24,492 nt of DNA from contig JAUHWE010000003.1 of NCBI GenBank assembly GCA_030424825.1, positions 1 through 24,492 of the forward strand, given 5' to 3'. The DNA comes from Verrucomicrobiia bacterium (GTDB lineage: Bacteria; Verrucomicrobiota; Verrucomicrobiia; Opitutales; Opitutaceae). Below the pieces are notes generated by a model that worked only from the letters and a program-made list of their open reading frames with translations, did not search any database and was not told where the DNA came from. Positions within the stretch are counted from its first letter, which is position 1. Every line of letters starts with the position of its first letter. Shown here piece after piece: positions 1-8,951 of this stretch. The position numbers and the translations under genes are program-made.

Positions 1-1415
1 CGCTTGCGCGCATCCGGCTCCCGCAGCTCCATTGTGACATTTTTGAAGGTAACGTTTTTCGCGTGCCGAAGGAAGGCTCCCCACGCGGGAAGGGGGCCGA
101 AGAAAAACTGCTCCGGATAGCGAGCAATGTCCTCAGGCACCACGCGTTTGGCATCCTCCTCCGAGCCAAGCCCGGGATAGGATATCTCAATGTTTTCCAA
201 TACAATGTCTTCGATATAATGCCCCGGTATCCCGGTAATCATTATCGGCCCCGCCATCCCCTTCTCTTTCTCCGAGAGTTCCGAGCCCTCTTTAAACTCT
301 AGCACCTTGTAAGGCGACTTTGCCGCTGCCACTCGATCCAGATACGACACCTTGGCCACGACATCACTCATGCGGATGTTCTTGATGCTACCCAGGCCGG
401 AGCCCTCGGATTTTTCCCCATTCAACACCCTTGTGCCGGTATAGGTATTCTTGGTGTAAGCACGGCCCCGATTTCCGAGACGGACGAAGAGCGGCGAACC
501 CACGTCTTCCATTACGATACGAGAAATCGAAATGTTCTCCAGCCGAGCGCCGTCGACGGACTGCAGCTTGATCGCCCCCATCGGGCAGTCGTAGAAATAG
601 CAATTGCTGATATCGACATCGATAAATCCTCCGTAGGATGAAGTGCCGAACTTGACCGCCGCGGTAGCGCTGCTGACAATACAGTCACGCACGATAATAT
701 TACGACAAGGGTTCAGCGAGCTCTTCAGGCAAATGGCATCGTCACCGGAAACGATGTCGCAGTTCTCGATGAGCACATTCTCGCAGCCATCGATATCCAG
801 GCCGTCGTTGTTCGAGTGGTTATTCCGCATACGGACGGTCACCCCGGTGAAGTGTACATTGCGACAATCGATCAAATGAATCCCCCAAAAAGCCGGATTC
901 TTATAGGTCAAGCCAGAGAAGGTCAGATTCTCACAGTTCTCGAAGCGGATCAGCCGCGGGCGATCGTCTCTGCCACCGGGGCCCGCTCGCTTGGGAAAGA
1001 ACTCCGGCTGTCCCCGACCGTCGATCACGCCAAGGCCTTCAAACCGGATATTGGTCGCATCCTCCGCATAGAGAAGGCATTCGGAATTCCCCTCGCGGGC
1101 CGGTCGCAGATTTTCAATGGGATAGTCCTTCTTGTTCTGGCTCCCCAGCAATTCAGCCCCGTAGTCGAGCGACACGGTCACGTTGCTTTTGACTTGGACC
1201 GTGCCGATGACAAAACGCCCGGCAGGTATCCAAACCTTGCCACCACCCGCCGCAAAACAGGCATCAATGGCTCGTTGGATCGCCTTCGTATTCAGAGTCT
1301 CACCATCCCCTACCGCACCGTAGTCTTTTATGTTGAAGGAGCCAGCGCAGACACCTGCTTGGCAGAGGAGAACCCACAAAAGGGAAGAAGCCGTTAGGAG
1401 TTTCGTTTTAATCAT
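1..1415 (-). CDS. GH28 polygalacturonase-like exported glycoside hydrolase (partial, runs off left edge)
   Basis: The frame is open from an ATG at 1415 to the window edge (471 complete codons); the stop codon lies outside. Residues 1-25 form a signal peptide (MIKTK, hydrophobic core, VCAG). FNIKDYGAVGDG at 27-38 is the usual start of pectate-lyase-like right-handed beta-helices. The rest consists of short beta-helix turns (ENCENLTFSGL, RRNVHFTGVTV, CENVLIENCDI). The GH28 acid motifs are present as NNDGLDID (about 202-209) and SGDDAI (about 223-228). The canonical GHG and RIK motifs of polygalacturonases are replaced by KFGTSSYGG (about 255-263) and AIKLQSVDG, a pattern I recall from a divergent GH28 group in Bacteroidota and Planctomycetota. 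Predicted role: hydrolysis of galacturonate-containing glycan outside the cytoplasm. It is the last visible gene of the minus-strand run, 33 bases after the propeller gene. The fold is secure; exact substrate and activity are not. Confidence 0.88.
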   Translation of the reverse strand, partial: MIKTKLLTASSLLWVLLCQAGVCAGSFNIKDYGAVGDGETLNTKAIQRAIDACFAAGGGKVWIPAGRFVIGTVQVKSNVTVSLDYGAELLGSQNKKDYPIENLRPAREGNSECLLYAEDATNIRFEGLGVIDGRGQPEFFPKRAGPGGRDDRPRLIRFENCENLTFSGLTYKNPAFWGIHLIDCRNVHFTGVTVRMRNNHSNNDGLDIDGCENVLIENCDIVSGDDAICLKSSLNPCRNIIVRDCIVSSATAAVKFGTSSYGGFIDVDISNCYFYDCPMGAIKLQSVDGARLENISISRIVMEDVGSPLFVRLGNRGRAYTKNTYTGTRVLNGEKSEGSGLGSIKNIRMSDVVAKVSYLDRVAAAKSPYKVLEFKEGSELSEKEKGMAGPIMITGIPGHYIEDIVLENIEISYPGLGSEEDAKRVVPEDIARYPEQFFFGPLPAWGAFLRHAKNVTFKNVTMELREPDARK

Positions 1416-1448
1416 GGTATTGAAGGGATGAATACGAAGTGGAAAAAT

Positions 1449-3098
1449 TCATTGATAACCTACGCAGATCAGCTCTTTAGCAGTGCGATGGTACAGCTTT
1501 CCATTGGCGAAGGTCGGGGTGTTGAGGGACCAGGCTTCGCCACGCGGACCGAGCGGATTTAATTTGATAAAGGCATTTTCATCGAAGCGTTTGGTATTCG
1601 TTTTGAAAGTGTAGCAGTTTCCAATCATCGTTGTGAAGAAAAGCGTGTCGTTCACCTTGATCGGATTCCCGTTAAAGCACCACCACCAACCGTCCCGCTT
1701 GGAGCGAATGTCGGTAATGAGATCCAGCCCATTCGCATTGAGAGCGGTGGTCTTCAATTCCTCCTTCCAGAGGTAATCTCCTCGATCATTGAAGTGCACG
1801 GGCACTTCGAGAATCTCTACCTTGCTTGTGACCAGATTGACTCGAGAGAAGCAATGCAGCGGCAGCATATCCCGCCAGCGTTTCATGAGGGGCGCCTTCA
1901 CATCGTCATTGAAGCACATGAAATACAGATGATCTCCATCGATATAGTTCGTGTACCAAGCGGGATATACATTCGACTGCGGCAACTGGGTGAGATCTAA
2001 ATTTTCCCGCAGCACGTAACTCCCCAGAACCGGGTCAAAAACTCGCAGGTCTACGTTCGTTCGTAGGTCGATCGTGTTTAAGATCTCACCGCTCTGGGAA
2101 TTCAAAATCGTGAGCCGATTATGGCTCTCCGAAATCCACACAGCATAGTCTTTGTTGAAGCAGGCATTGCTCAAGGCCGTGTCTCCTTCATCGTCCAGAA
2201 CGGTTCGCCAAATCCGCCTCCCGCTCTCTAAGTCGATCATCGAATAGCCAGACGGTGATTCCGGTGCGTCATGATAGCCGCCACGTCCAATCAAGACCGT
2301 TGGCCTGCCAAGGGCGTCTATCGAATAGCCAGGTGTGTTGTACTGCGTCAGCCCATCCTCGGAGATCCATTTTTCCTCCCCCGTCTTCTTGTCCAGACCA
2401 AACAAATAGTGCCATCCCAGCTCCCTCTGGCCATCCTCTCGACCGTAGGGTTCAGCATGTACCAGCGTGCTCCCTACAACGAAAGGCTCGAATTGCTTGT
2501 TGAAGGGGAAGCGCTTCTCGGGCTTTAGAATATCGTCCTCCAATCGCCAACTACGCTCCCAGATCAGCTGGCCCTGCCAGTCGAGACAAACCAGTTTCCC
2601 GCCTGGATTGGTAAACCAAACGAATTCGCCGTCGGTGACGGGCGATGTAGAGCTAAGATCACTGAACCCGCCCATGTATCCAGTTCTTCCTGCACCTACG
2701 ATTTCATACGACCAAATTTCTTTCCCACTCGAAGCGGCGAGACAAAGAGCGCGGATGCGGGACGTCTTCTTTTCCTTTTCGCCTTCGGGCTCGTAGGGCG
2801 TTAGGATCGTTAGAAAAATGCGGTCCTCCCAGACGATTAGGCCACTTTGACCGCTTTCCTCCATCGCCTTGGTCCACAGAATGTTCTCGCCGGTGGCGAC
2901 ATTGAATGAGGCCGGGACACGGGCATCGGTCTCTACGCTCCAGCTCCCCTTCGGCCCCGCTGCTTGTGGCCAATTATTAGCGAGAGCAATCTCTGCGACA
3001 AAAGGAAGTAGGCTCCATCGCACCAGTTTGTGAAATCGCGGCTGGCTAAAGATAGCCAGCCCTGCCTTGATTGCCGGTTTGAAGGAATTGATGGACAC
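1449..3098 (-). CDS. Exported PQQ-like beta-propeller protein
   Basis: A 549-residue protein. The N-terminus has a basic segment (KLVRW, residues 24-28) and a hydrophobic stretch ending in EIALA at about 40, consistent with export. The mature protein opens with NNWPQAAGPKGSWSVE, a variant of the WPQ-x-x-GP start of quinoprotein-type propellers in Planctomycetota and Verrucomicrobiota. Repeated blade signatures include SSGKEIWSYEI, LVCLDWQGQLIWERSW and DKKTGEEKWISE. These match the Trp-containing beta-strand repeat of PQQ/BamB-like propellers but do not prove that PQQ is bound. It starts 4 bases after the DUF1552 stop and ends 33 bases before GH28, so it is very probably co-transcribed with them. 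No Shine-Dalgarno is visible. Function is unknown; an exported redox or substrate-binding role is inferred from neighbours. Confidence 0.85.
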   Translation of the reverse strand: MSINSFKPAIKAGLAIFSQPRFHKLVRWSLLPFVAEIALANNWPQAAGPKGSWSVETDARVPASFNVATGENILWTKAMEESGQSGLIVWEDRIFLTILTPYEPEGEKEKKTSRIRALCLAASSGKEIWSYEIVGAGRTGYMGGFSDLSSTSPVTDGEFVWFTNPGGKLVCLDWQGQLIWERSWRLEDDILKPEKRFPFNKQFEPFVVGSTLVHAEPYGREDGQRELGWHYLFGLDKKTGEEKWISEDGLTQYNTPGYSIDALGRPTVLIGRGGYHDAPESPSGYSMIDLESGRRIWRTVLDDEGDTALSNACFNKDYAVWISESHNRLTILNSQSGEILNTIDLRTNVDLRVFDPVLGSYVLRENLDLTQLPQSNVYPAWYTNYIDGDHLYFMCFNDDVKAPLMKRWRDMLPLHCFSRVNLVTSKVEILEVPVHFNDRGDYLWKEELKTTALNANGLDLITDIRSKRDGWWWCFNGNPIKVNDTLFFTTMIGNCYTFKTNTKRFDENAFIKLNPLGPRGEAWSLNTPTFANGKLYHRTAKELICVGYQ

Positions 3099-3102
3099 TC
3101 GC

Positions 3103-4458
3103 TTAAACTAGGATCTGATCCACCAACCCTTCGCTGTCGCCGTAGCGTTCCGATTCGACCCCAACCCGTTGCAAGAGCGTTAAAAGCAGGTCGTTAAACG
3201 GACGCTCTTTTTCAAATCGATGGTAGGCGCCGTGCTTCAGGCCGAGGTTCTTACCACCGGCGAGCACCAATGGGTAATTGACACCGACATGCGTTTTGCT
3301 GGTCCCGCTTCCGTACAGCACAATCGTGTTGTCCAGCAAACTGCCTTCGGCCAGCGGGTCCGGAGTCTCGGCCATCTTTGTCAAGAATTCCGTGAGTCTC
3401 TCCGTCATGTATTGGTCGAACTTCGCCCATCGCTCCCATCCGCCTTCATCTCGGGCAGCGCTATGGCTGAGTTGGTGGTGATGCAACGAAAGCCCCGCCG
3501 CGTAGGGGAGTTGATTCCCCCGACCACTGCCGCCTTCAATGGCGGTTTGGTAGGTCACAACACGGGTAGAATCGGTGAGAAGCGCCATGTGTATGAGGTC
3601 GAACATCGTGCGCACGTAATTCGTTCCCAGCTCGCGTGTGGGCTGCGCATCGAAATCAAACAAGCCGGGGTCCACTTCCGGCTTCGGAACGTTCAGCCAT
3701 TCATTAGCCCGCCCGAGCTGCCTTTCGAGCGTTCGGGTGGCTGTCAAGTAGGCGTCAACGCGATCGCGGTCCTCGGCGCCGAGCTTATCGTTAAAGCCCG
3801 ACAATCGCGAACTGACCCGATCCAGAATGCTGCGGTCGCGAGCAATCTCTCTCGCCCGCGCTTCTGCGCCACCCGGGTCGACGACAAACAGGCGGTCGAA
3901 GATCTGTTTGGGTTCCGACAAGGCCGGAATCAAAGAGCCGTCGCGGTTAACGGAAATAGTTGCCGGACGGCCCAGACTACCCGTGCCACCAGCGGTGGAC
4001 AAGGCTAGCGACGAGAAGCGCGTCGTACCGTCGATCTCTCCGGCGTACACTTGATCGTAGCTGATAGAGTTTTTATAGCCCTTCGATTGGTCTTCACCTG
4101 TCAAGAACTGAGCACTACAGGAATGCGTAATATTCGTGCGTAGGTTGGGATGAGAAAAACCGGACAGGATTGAAAGATCGTCACGAAGCCCGGCGAGCGG
4201 CTGCAGCGACTTCGTCAACTTATAATCAGTTCCGGGGCTATGCGGAAACCAGTGCCAGTCCTTAAAACTCGGATGCCCCTCGGGCGGCAGTGAAACACCG
4301 TTTGGGAAAAAGATCGTGACCAGTCGAGCAGGCTTGCCCAGAGCGGCGGGTCGGGCTATATTTTCCGCTCCAACCAGCGAAGCGAGCGGCGGCAGGGCCA
4401 TGCCAGCCAATCCGAGTTTCAAAAAATTGCGGCGGGTGTATCGAGATGAATGATTCAT
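3103..4458 (-). CDS. Tat-exported DUF1552 domain protein
   Basis: A 451-residue protein with a twin-arginine signal (YTRRNFLKLG, arginines 9 and 10, then a hydrophobic stretch to LVGA at about 31). The mature part matches the DUF1552 family: RLVTIFFPNGV, HSPGTDYKLTKSLQPLAGLRDD, THSCSAQFLTGE, SISYDQVYA, and late in the protein LLDNTIVLYGSGTSKTH and PLVLAGG. The family is abundant in Planctomycetota, Verrucomicrobiota and Myxococcota, and its genes usually stand beside DUF1592-type genes, as here. The fold resembles alkaline-phosphatase or sulfatase-like proteins (DUF1501 relatives), but the biochemical role is not established as far as I know. Tat export suggests it folds, perhaps with a cofactor, before secretion. 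It follows the DUF1592 gene with a 10-base gap and precedes the propeller gene by 4 bases. Confidence 0.93.
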   Translation of the reverse strand: MNHSSRYTRRNFLKLGLAGMALPPLASLVGAENIARPAALGKPARLVTIFFPNGVSLPPEGHPSFKDWHWFPHSPGTDYKLTKSLQPLAGLRDDLSILSGFSHPNLRTNITHSCSAQFLTGEDQSKGYKNSISYDQVYAGEIDGTTRFSSLALSTAGGTGSLGRPATISVNRDGSLIPALSEPKQIFDRLFVVDPGGAEARAREIARDRSILDRVSSRLSGFNDKLGAEDRDRVDAYLTATRTLERQLGRANEWLNVPKPEVDPGLFDFDAQPTRELGTNYVRTMFDLIHMALLTDSTRVVTYQTAIEGGSGRGNQLPYAAGLSLHHHQLSHSAARDEGGWERWAKFDQYMTERLTEFLTKMAETPDPLAEGSLLDNTIVLYGSGTSKTHVGVNYPLVLAGGKNLGLKHGAYHRFEKERPFNDLLLTLLQRVGVESERYGDSEGLVDQILV

Positions 4459-4468
4459 TTTTGTATAG

Positions 4469-7276
4469 CTAGTTAGTGGAGCTCGCAGTGGGGCTGTTTA
4501 CCTGCAACGTATAGGTAGTATCCATCGCGGGGCCAACGGGCGTGGCCTGAAAAACTTCGCTTTGCACAATGGCTAAGACAAGGGCCGACAATTTGTAGCC
4601 GGACGTTCGAAAATAGCGATGGATCGATTCCAGTTCGGATTCATCGCCAAGGTTGGGAGTACGGGCAATCGCGTAGGTCAACATGTGCCAGCTCAAGGAG
4701 CGGGTAAACTCCTCTTCTCGCTCGCTAGACAGATGCGAAACAAGGTCGGTCGAGCCTTCAATTTCCTCGCCATTGGGCAGGACGGTACTGCTATCGATGG
4801 GCAAGAACGACTGGGCCGCCGTATCCGGATTGATCACGAGAGCTTTCTCACGCCACGCGCCGATGGCATCAAAATTCTCGAGGGCTAGCCCCCAGGGATC
4901 GATCTTGGCGTGGCAGTTCTTACAGGCGCTGGGTTCGCGATGGAGCTCTATCTTTTGCTTCAGTGTAAGCTCCGCAAAATCTGCCGCGGATGCCTCTAGC
5001 GGCGGGACCGAAGGAGGGGGTGGCGGTGGAGGATCATTTAGCAGGCGCTCTAAAATCCAGACTCCGCGATAGACCGGATTCGACTCCGCGCCATCCGCTG
5101 TCATGGTCAAGATGGAACCCTGATGAAGCAGGCCCCCTCGCGTCCGATAATCCGGCACAGTAGCCGCTTGAAATTTTCCGCCCGTAACCGGAGGCAATCC
5201 ATAATGGCGAGACAAGCGCTGATTGACGTACACTGTATCTGATGCAATCAGTTCCCGGGCATCTCGGTCGCCGTGAAAAATCTCTTGGAAGGTGGCGATG
5301 GTCTCTCCGACCATGTCGTGTCCGAGGTCTTCATCATAGTGAGGATAGAATTCCGGATTGACCGCCACCAGACCGTACTTGTCCAAGCGTAGCCACTCAC
5401 GGGCAAACCGCTCGCTAAAGCGGCGAGCGCGACCGTCCCTAAGCATGCGACTCACCTCAGTCGCCATTACGGCAGGGTCGCTGAGCTTGTCCTGAGACGC
5501 CAGTTCGAGCAGACGGTCATCTGGAGGACCGCCCCAGACAAAGTAGGATAGCCGAGAAGCCAGCTGGCTCCGTTCTTCCTCCGAGATAAAGGGATGGTCT
5601 TCGGGCGGAATCGGCGCGGCTATATACAAGAACGGGTCCGAGATGAGCACGGTGGCGAACGTTTCTTTTAACGCGTTCTCAAAGTCGTCACCTTCACTTA
5701 CAAACTGATCATAAAGGGACATCATTGAGTCCAATTCTGAGGGTGAGACGGAGCGGCGATAGGCACGCTCCATGAAAGCCTGGAGCGATTCCTCAGCAAC
5801 CGCACGTGAATCGGCCCCGGCATTCAGATTAGCCCGCTGGGCATCGATTCGCCAAAGCTTCGCGTTCATGTCTAAGCCGAAGGGCACGATATCGATTTCG
5901 ACCGCATCAAGGTAAAGCTCGTTCACCCCGGCATCTCGCATCTTGGCTTTACTGACGACCGAATCCGCCAGCGTCTTCCGCCAACGCGACATGAGTCCTA
6001 GCTTGTCCGGAGCATAGTTGTAGCCTTCCGGAACCACGTCGAAAATCGCGTCGGGATCATGCGACGCATTGACTACGTGGAGCGTTAGTCTCGTCTCCCT
6101 ATCATCGTCCTCCTCTTTCTTTTGAACGCCTACCCGTCGAAACGGTATCCGAAACGTGACTACTTGCGGATCTTCAACGGATGCAGTGACATCGAATTCG
6201 CTCTCAATGGGCTCGCCGAACTCTACGTCGGACCTACCCTCCACCCAGAATCGAACGCGAGGGGCCGAACCGTCGTCACCTAGCTTCGCCGCTACATGCA
6301 ATCTCGCGATCAACTCGCCGGCATGGTGAAGATCGTTGCTCTTGAACCGGGCAAATTGCTGCTGGAATTTTTGCCGATCCTGCCGGTTCAATTCCTCCGA
6401 ACTCAGATCAAGGGGTCCGTCGGGAAAGGGGAACAAAGTTCGGTCGGAATAAACCACAGATCCCGCCTCCCTCGCCCGGCGCTTCTCCCGCAGCTCCTCT
6501 TCCGTCAAGGGCTCATCGACCGAGTATCCTCCCGCCACTCCGGGGCGATATTCGACGTTTTCGAATTCAATAAGGTAACGCTCCCGATCCGGGATGCGTC
6601 CTGTGAAAAGAACGAAATCGTCAACGGCTTGCCGGGCGATATCGAGAAAGTATTCCAGCTCTAGCGCGGACACGCTTAGCAAGGCGGCATCACGCGAGTA
6701 GCCAAGTTCGGACAAGGGTGCGGCGGGAAGATTCTCCCCGAATGCCACTCCTGTGCCGAACAACTCTTGCAGTGTGTTCTCATACTCGTGGACCGTCAGG
6801 CGCCGCATTGGAGATGCTCGGTTCGCCCGGTGCCGCTCGGCGACCAACACAAACGACGCATCAATCCAGTCCACGATTTGCTGACGTTCTCGTTCGCTTG
6901 GTTGACGCTCCTCCTCTTCCGGTGGCATCTCGTGAGCGTTTAAGACATCCCGAACCGAGGCCCACGCCTCCACCTCATGATCCAACGACATAGCTGGATC
7001 CAGCTCGTCAAACCGGAGTCCACCCTTCTGCTTATCCTCACCATGGCATTTACTGCAGTGATGCTCCATGATCGGTGCGACCTCTTCGATAAACGACGTC
7101 AACTGATAGTCTTCCTCGCTCGCCGCGATCTCAGAAACAATCAAGGCGAGAAGAAGCGACGAGCACAGCAACTCAGGCTTTAACGAAACGAGATAGCGCA
7201 AATTTGGGGGCATAAGTAGATCCATCAGACTGAAATTCGACTCCATGGGGCTTTCTAAACGGAGAGCCAATCGCAA
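4469..7276 (-). CDS. Planctomycete-type cytochrome c protein with DUF1587/1595/1592/1588/1585 domains
   Basis: A 935-residue protein. A hydrophobic segment at about 36-52 (LLCSSLLLALIVSEIAAS) is the probable signal. Several Met codons lie close together (1, 11, 18, 22); Met22 would give a more usual signal peptide, so the start is uncertain. Domains in order: a cytochrome c-like segment with heme motif CSKCH (Cys74, Cys77, His78); DUF1587 (MRRLTVHEYENTLQELFG, about 157-220); a glycan-binding-like middle region; DUF1595 (about 500-560); DUF1592 (LASRLSYFVWGGPPDDRLL onward); DUF1588, with its typical PPPPPPP run and a second CxxCH (Cys785, Cys788, His789); and DUF1585 at the C-terminus. Such proteins are common in Planctomycetota and Verrucomicrobiota and are thought to be extracytoplasmic redox proteins of unknown substrate. 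It is the promoter-proximal gene of the four-gene run. Confidence 0.93.
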   Translation of the reverse strand: MRLALRLESPMESNFSLMDLLMPPNLRYLVSLKPELLCSSLLLALIVSEIAASEEDYQLTSFIEEVAPIMEHHCSKCHGEDKQKGGLRFDELDPAMSLDHEVEAWASVRDVLNAHEMPPEEEERQPSERERQQIVDWIDASFVLVAERHRANRASPMRRLTVHEYENTLQELFGTGVAFGENLPAAPLSELGYSRDAALLSVSALELEYFLDIARQAVDDFVLFTGRIPDRERYLIEFENVEYRPGVAGGYSVDEPLTEEELREKRRAREAGSVVYSDRTLFPFPDGPLDLSSEELNRQDRQKFQQQFARFKSNDLHHAGELIARLHVAAKLGDDGSAPRVRFWVEGRSDVEFGEPIESEFDVTASVEDPQVVTFRIPFRRVGVQKKEEDDDRETRLTLHVVNASHDPDAIFDVVPEGYNYAPDKLGLMSRWRKTLADSVVSKAKMRDAGVNELYLDAVEIDIVPFGLDMNAKLWRIDAQRANLNAGADSRAVAEESLQAFMERAYRRSVSPSELDSMMSLYDQFVSEGDDFENALKETFATVLISDPFLYIAAPIPPEDHPFISEEERSQLASRLSYFVWGGPPDDRLLELASQDKLSDPAVMATEVSRMLRDGRARRFSERFAREWLRLDKYGLVAVNPEFYPHYDEDLGHDMVGETIATFQEIFHGDRDARELIASDTVYVNQRLSRHYGLPPVTGGKFQAATVPDYRTRGGLLHQGSILTMTADGAESNPVYRGVWILERLLNDPPPPPPPSVPPLEASAADFAELTLKQKIELHREPSACKNCHAKIDPWGLALENFDAIGAWREKALVINPDTAAQSFLPIDSSTVLPNGEEIEGSTDLVSHLSSEREEEFTRSLSWHMLTYAIARTPNLGDESELESIHRYFRTSGYKLSALVLAIVQSEVFQATPVGPAMDTTYTLQVNSPTASSTN

Positions 7277-7685
7277 TCCTCAATACTACTTTCGCTGGGA
7301 GGTTTGTCTATCCCTTATACACATGATTCCGATTCATACTTCTGGCAAAGCGCCTCATACGCAGACCTCGTCAGCAATAAGCATATTGTTTGTACATCGG
7401 TAGCTTCAGGGCTGGTCGGGACTCTGTACGTTTGTTCGGATAAATAGCTCCCAGAGCCGAAAGCTCATGATCTTTCGAGGTAAAATAGCGATGGAGAGTG
7501 ATTCTAAACTTCTTGAGCATACGCATTTATTTTGCCAAAAGCTGAATGAGCTTCTCGCGAATTAGAGCGAGAGTGAATATAAACGCCGACTCACCTATCC
7601 CAGGCGAACCATCCATCCCGCTTATACCGGATGGGCAAGATTCCTTTTGGTTGTAGACTAATTTCAGCAAAACCCCGCCACTAAC
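7277..7685. promoter_or_regulatory. Divergent intergenic region with candidate control sites
   Basis: These 409 bases separate the four-gene minus-strand run from the plus-strand propeller gene and must hold both promoters. No convincing sigma70 hexamers could be assigned. Visible structure: an inverted repeat TCTCGC/GCGAGA (7553-7558 and 7567-7572), and the 18-bp palindrome-like site at 7615-7632 listed separately. A weaker partial match to that site (ATCCC then TTATAC) occurs at 7310-7320, just upstream of the DUF1592 gene. No ORF here looks coding. Confidence 0.6.
7615..7632. promoter_or_regulatory. Candidate operator, copy 1 (upstream of 7686 propeller gene)
   Basis: The site reads ATCCCGCTTATACCGGAT on the plus strand, an imperfect palindrome with ATCC/GGAT ends. 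It matches the copies at 16823-16840 and 21542-21559 at all but a few internal positions; 14 of 18 positions are invariant in all three. It ends 53 bases before the ATG at 7686. The repeated occurrence upstream of functionally linked genes suggests a shared transcription factor. The factor is not known; the response regulator at the right end is one candidate. Confidence 0.55.
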
Positions 7686-8951
7686 ATGAAATATTCCATC
7701 TCAAAGCTCTCTCTAATACTCGTGCTTGCTGCCGTCCCAACGATGGCAGCAGACTGGCCGCATATCAACGGCACCAATCACGACCGTACGGCGAAAGAAT
7801 CCATCGATATCGAATGGGGCACTACAAAGCCGACACGGATTTGGAACATAGACTGCAACGGAGGTTTTAGCTCTTTCGTCGTCGGAGAAGACAAAGCGTT
7901 TACCGTTCTCTCGACCAGAATTGGAGACGAGGAACGGGAGACCGTGATCGCCATAGACCGAACTACCGGAGAACACGTTTGGAATACGGTTCTGGGGAAA
8001 CCTCACGTCGACGGCGGTGGAGAACGGGGAACTCCCGATAATAGCGGAGGTGATGGCCCTCGCGCTACAGCGGTGATCGATGGAGAAAGAGTCTTTATCT
8101 ACGGCAGCCATTTCGAGCTATTCTGCCTGAACAGCAAAACGGGAGATCTCATCTGGAAGAGGGATATCCTCAATGAGTTCAGCGGAAATCTGATCAAATG
8201 GCAAAACGCCATGTCGCCCCTAGTGACGGGCGACCGGGTCCTCGTTTCCGGGGGAGGGTCAGGCCAAGCCTTTCTCGCCTTCAACAAGGAAGACGGTTCT
8301 CTTCTATGGAAGACGGGTGAAGGCATTGTGAGTCATGTTACCCCTGTCCTCGCCAACATTGGAGGGGTGGAACAAGCGCTCTTCATGATTCGCAGTGGAT
8401 TGGTGTCATTAGACCCTCGAACCGGAGAGGAGTTCTGGAATTACCCCTTCGCTGTTGGCACATCCATGGCAGCTTCGCCTGTCGTATGGAATAATCTAGT
8501 ACACGTGACAGCTGGCTACGGCATTGGGGGAGCCTGTATTGAGATAACGAAGTCAAGAGACAGCTGGAAAGCGAATGAGCTCTGGCGCCTGAGAGGAAAC
8601 ACGCGGGCCGCCAGCATCTGGAGCACACCCGTTGCCCACGAAGGGTATCTCTATGGATTCTACAGCCACAAGGAGTATGGGACCGGGCCTTTCAAATGCC
8701 TAGATATGCGCACCGGAGAAACAATGTGGCAAGAGGAAGGGTTCGGCTTGGGACAGCTGATCATGGCAGACGAAAAACTGTTCGCCCTAACCGATTTTGG
8801 CCGACTCCATGTCATCAACCCTAGCCCCAAACGATACACGGAAATCGCAAAAGCCGATATCGTCGACGGGAAATGCTGGGCCACTCCGGCCATCAGCCAT
8901 GGACAACTCTTTATCCGCAGTACCACGTCCGGCACCTGCTACGATCTGTGA
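7686..8951 (+). CDS. Exported PQQ-like beta-propeller protein
   Basis: A 421-residue protein with a clear signal peptide (MKYSISK, then LSLILVLAAVPTMA, predicted cut before ADWPHI). The mature protein starts with the WP-x-x-NG-x-x-x-D element typical of this exported family. Blade repeats carry the D-x-x-TG-x-x-x-W signature: IDRTTGEHVWNT, LNSKTGDLIWKRDI, FNKEDGSLLWKTGE, LDPRTGEEFWNYP and LDMRTGETMWQEE. The family is related to quinoprotein alcohol dehydrogenase and BamB propellers, but PQQ binding cannot be judged from this sequence. It is transcribed away from the DUF1592-DUF1552-propeller-GH28 run, and its upstream region holds one copy of the motif shared with the TonB receptor genes. No Shine-Dalgarno precedes the ATG. 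Its exact role is unknown; it is plausibly a periplasmic component of sugar oxidation. Confidence 0.87.
   Translation: MKYSISKLSLILVLAAVPTMAADWPHINGTNHDRTAKESIDIEWGTTKPTRIWNIDCNGGFSSFVVGEDKAFTVLSTRIGDEERETVIAIDRTTGEHVWNTVLGKPHVDGGGERGTPDNSGGDGPRATAVIDGERVFIYGSHFELFCLNSKTGDLIWKRDILNEFSGNLIKWQNAMSPLVTGDRVLVSGGGSGQAFLAFNKEDGSLLWKTGEGIVSHVTPVLANIGGVEQALFMIRSGLVSLDPRTGEEFWNYPFAVGTSMAASPVVWNNLVHVTAGYGIGGACIEITKSRDSWKANELWRLRGNTRAASIWSTPVAHEGYLYGFYSHKEYGTGPFKCLDMRTGETMWQEEGFGLGQLIMADEKLFALTDFGRLHVINPSPKRYTEIAKADIVDGKCWATPAISHGQLFIRSTTSGTCYDL

Noticed and set aside
816..1397. 193-codon plus-strand frame at the left end
   Set aside because: It is antisense to the open GH28 frame, which has a signal peptide and beta-helix motifs and simply lacks a stop because it leaves the window.
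3220..4008. 262-codon plus-strand frame opposite the DUF1552 gene
   Set aside because: It is antisense to a clear family member and has no recognisable domain; the long frame follows from codon bias on the other strand.
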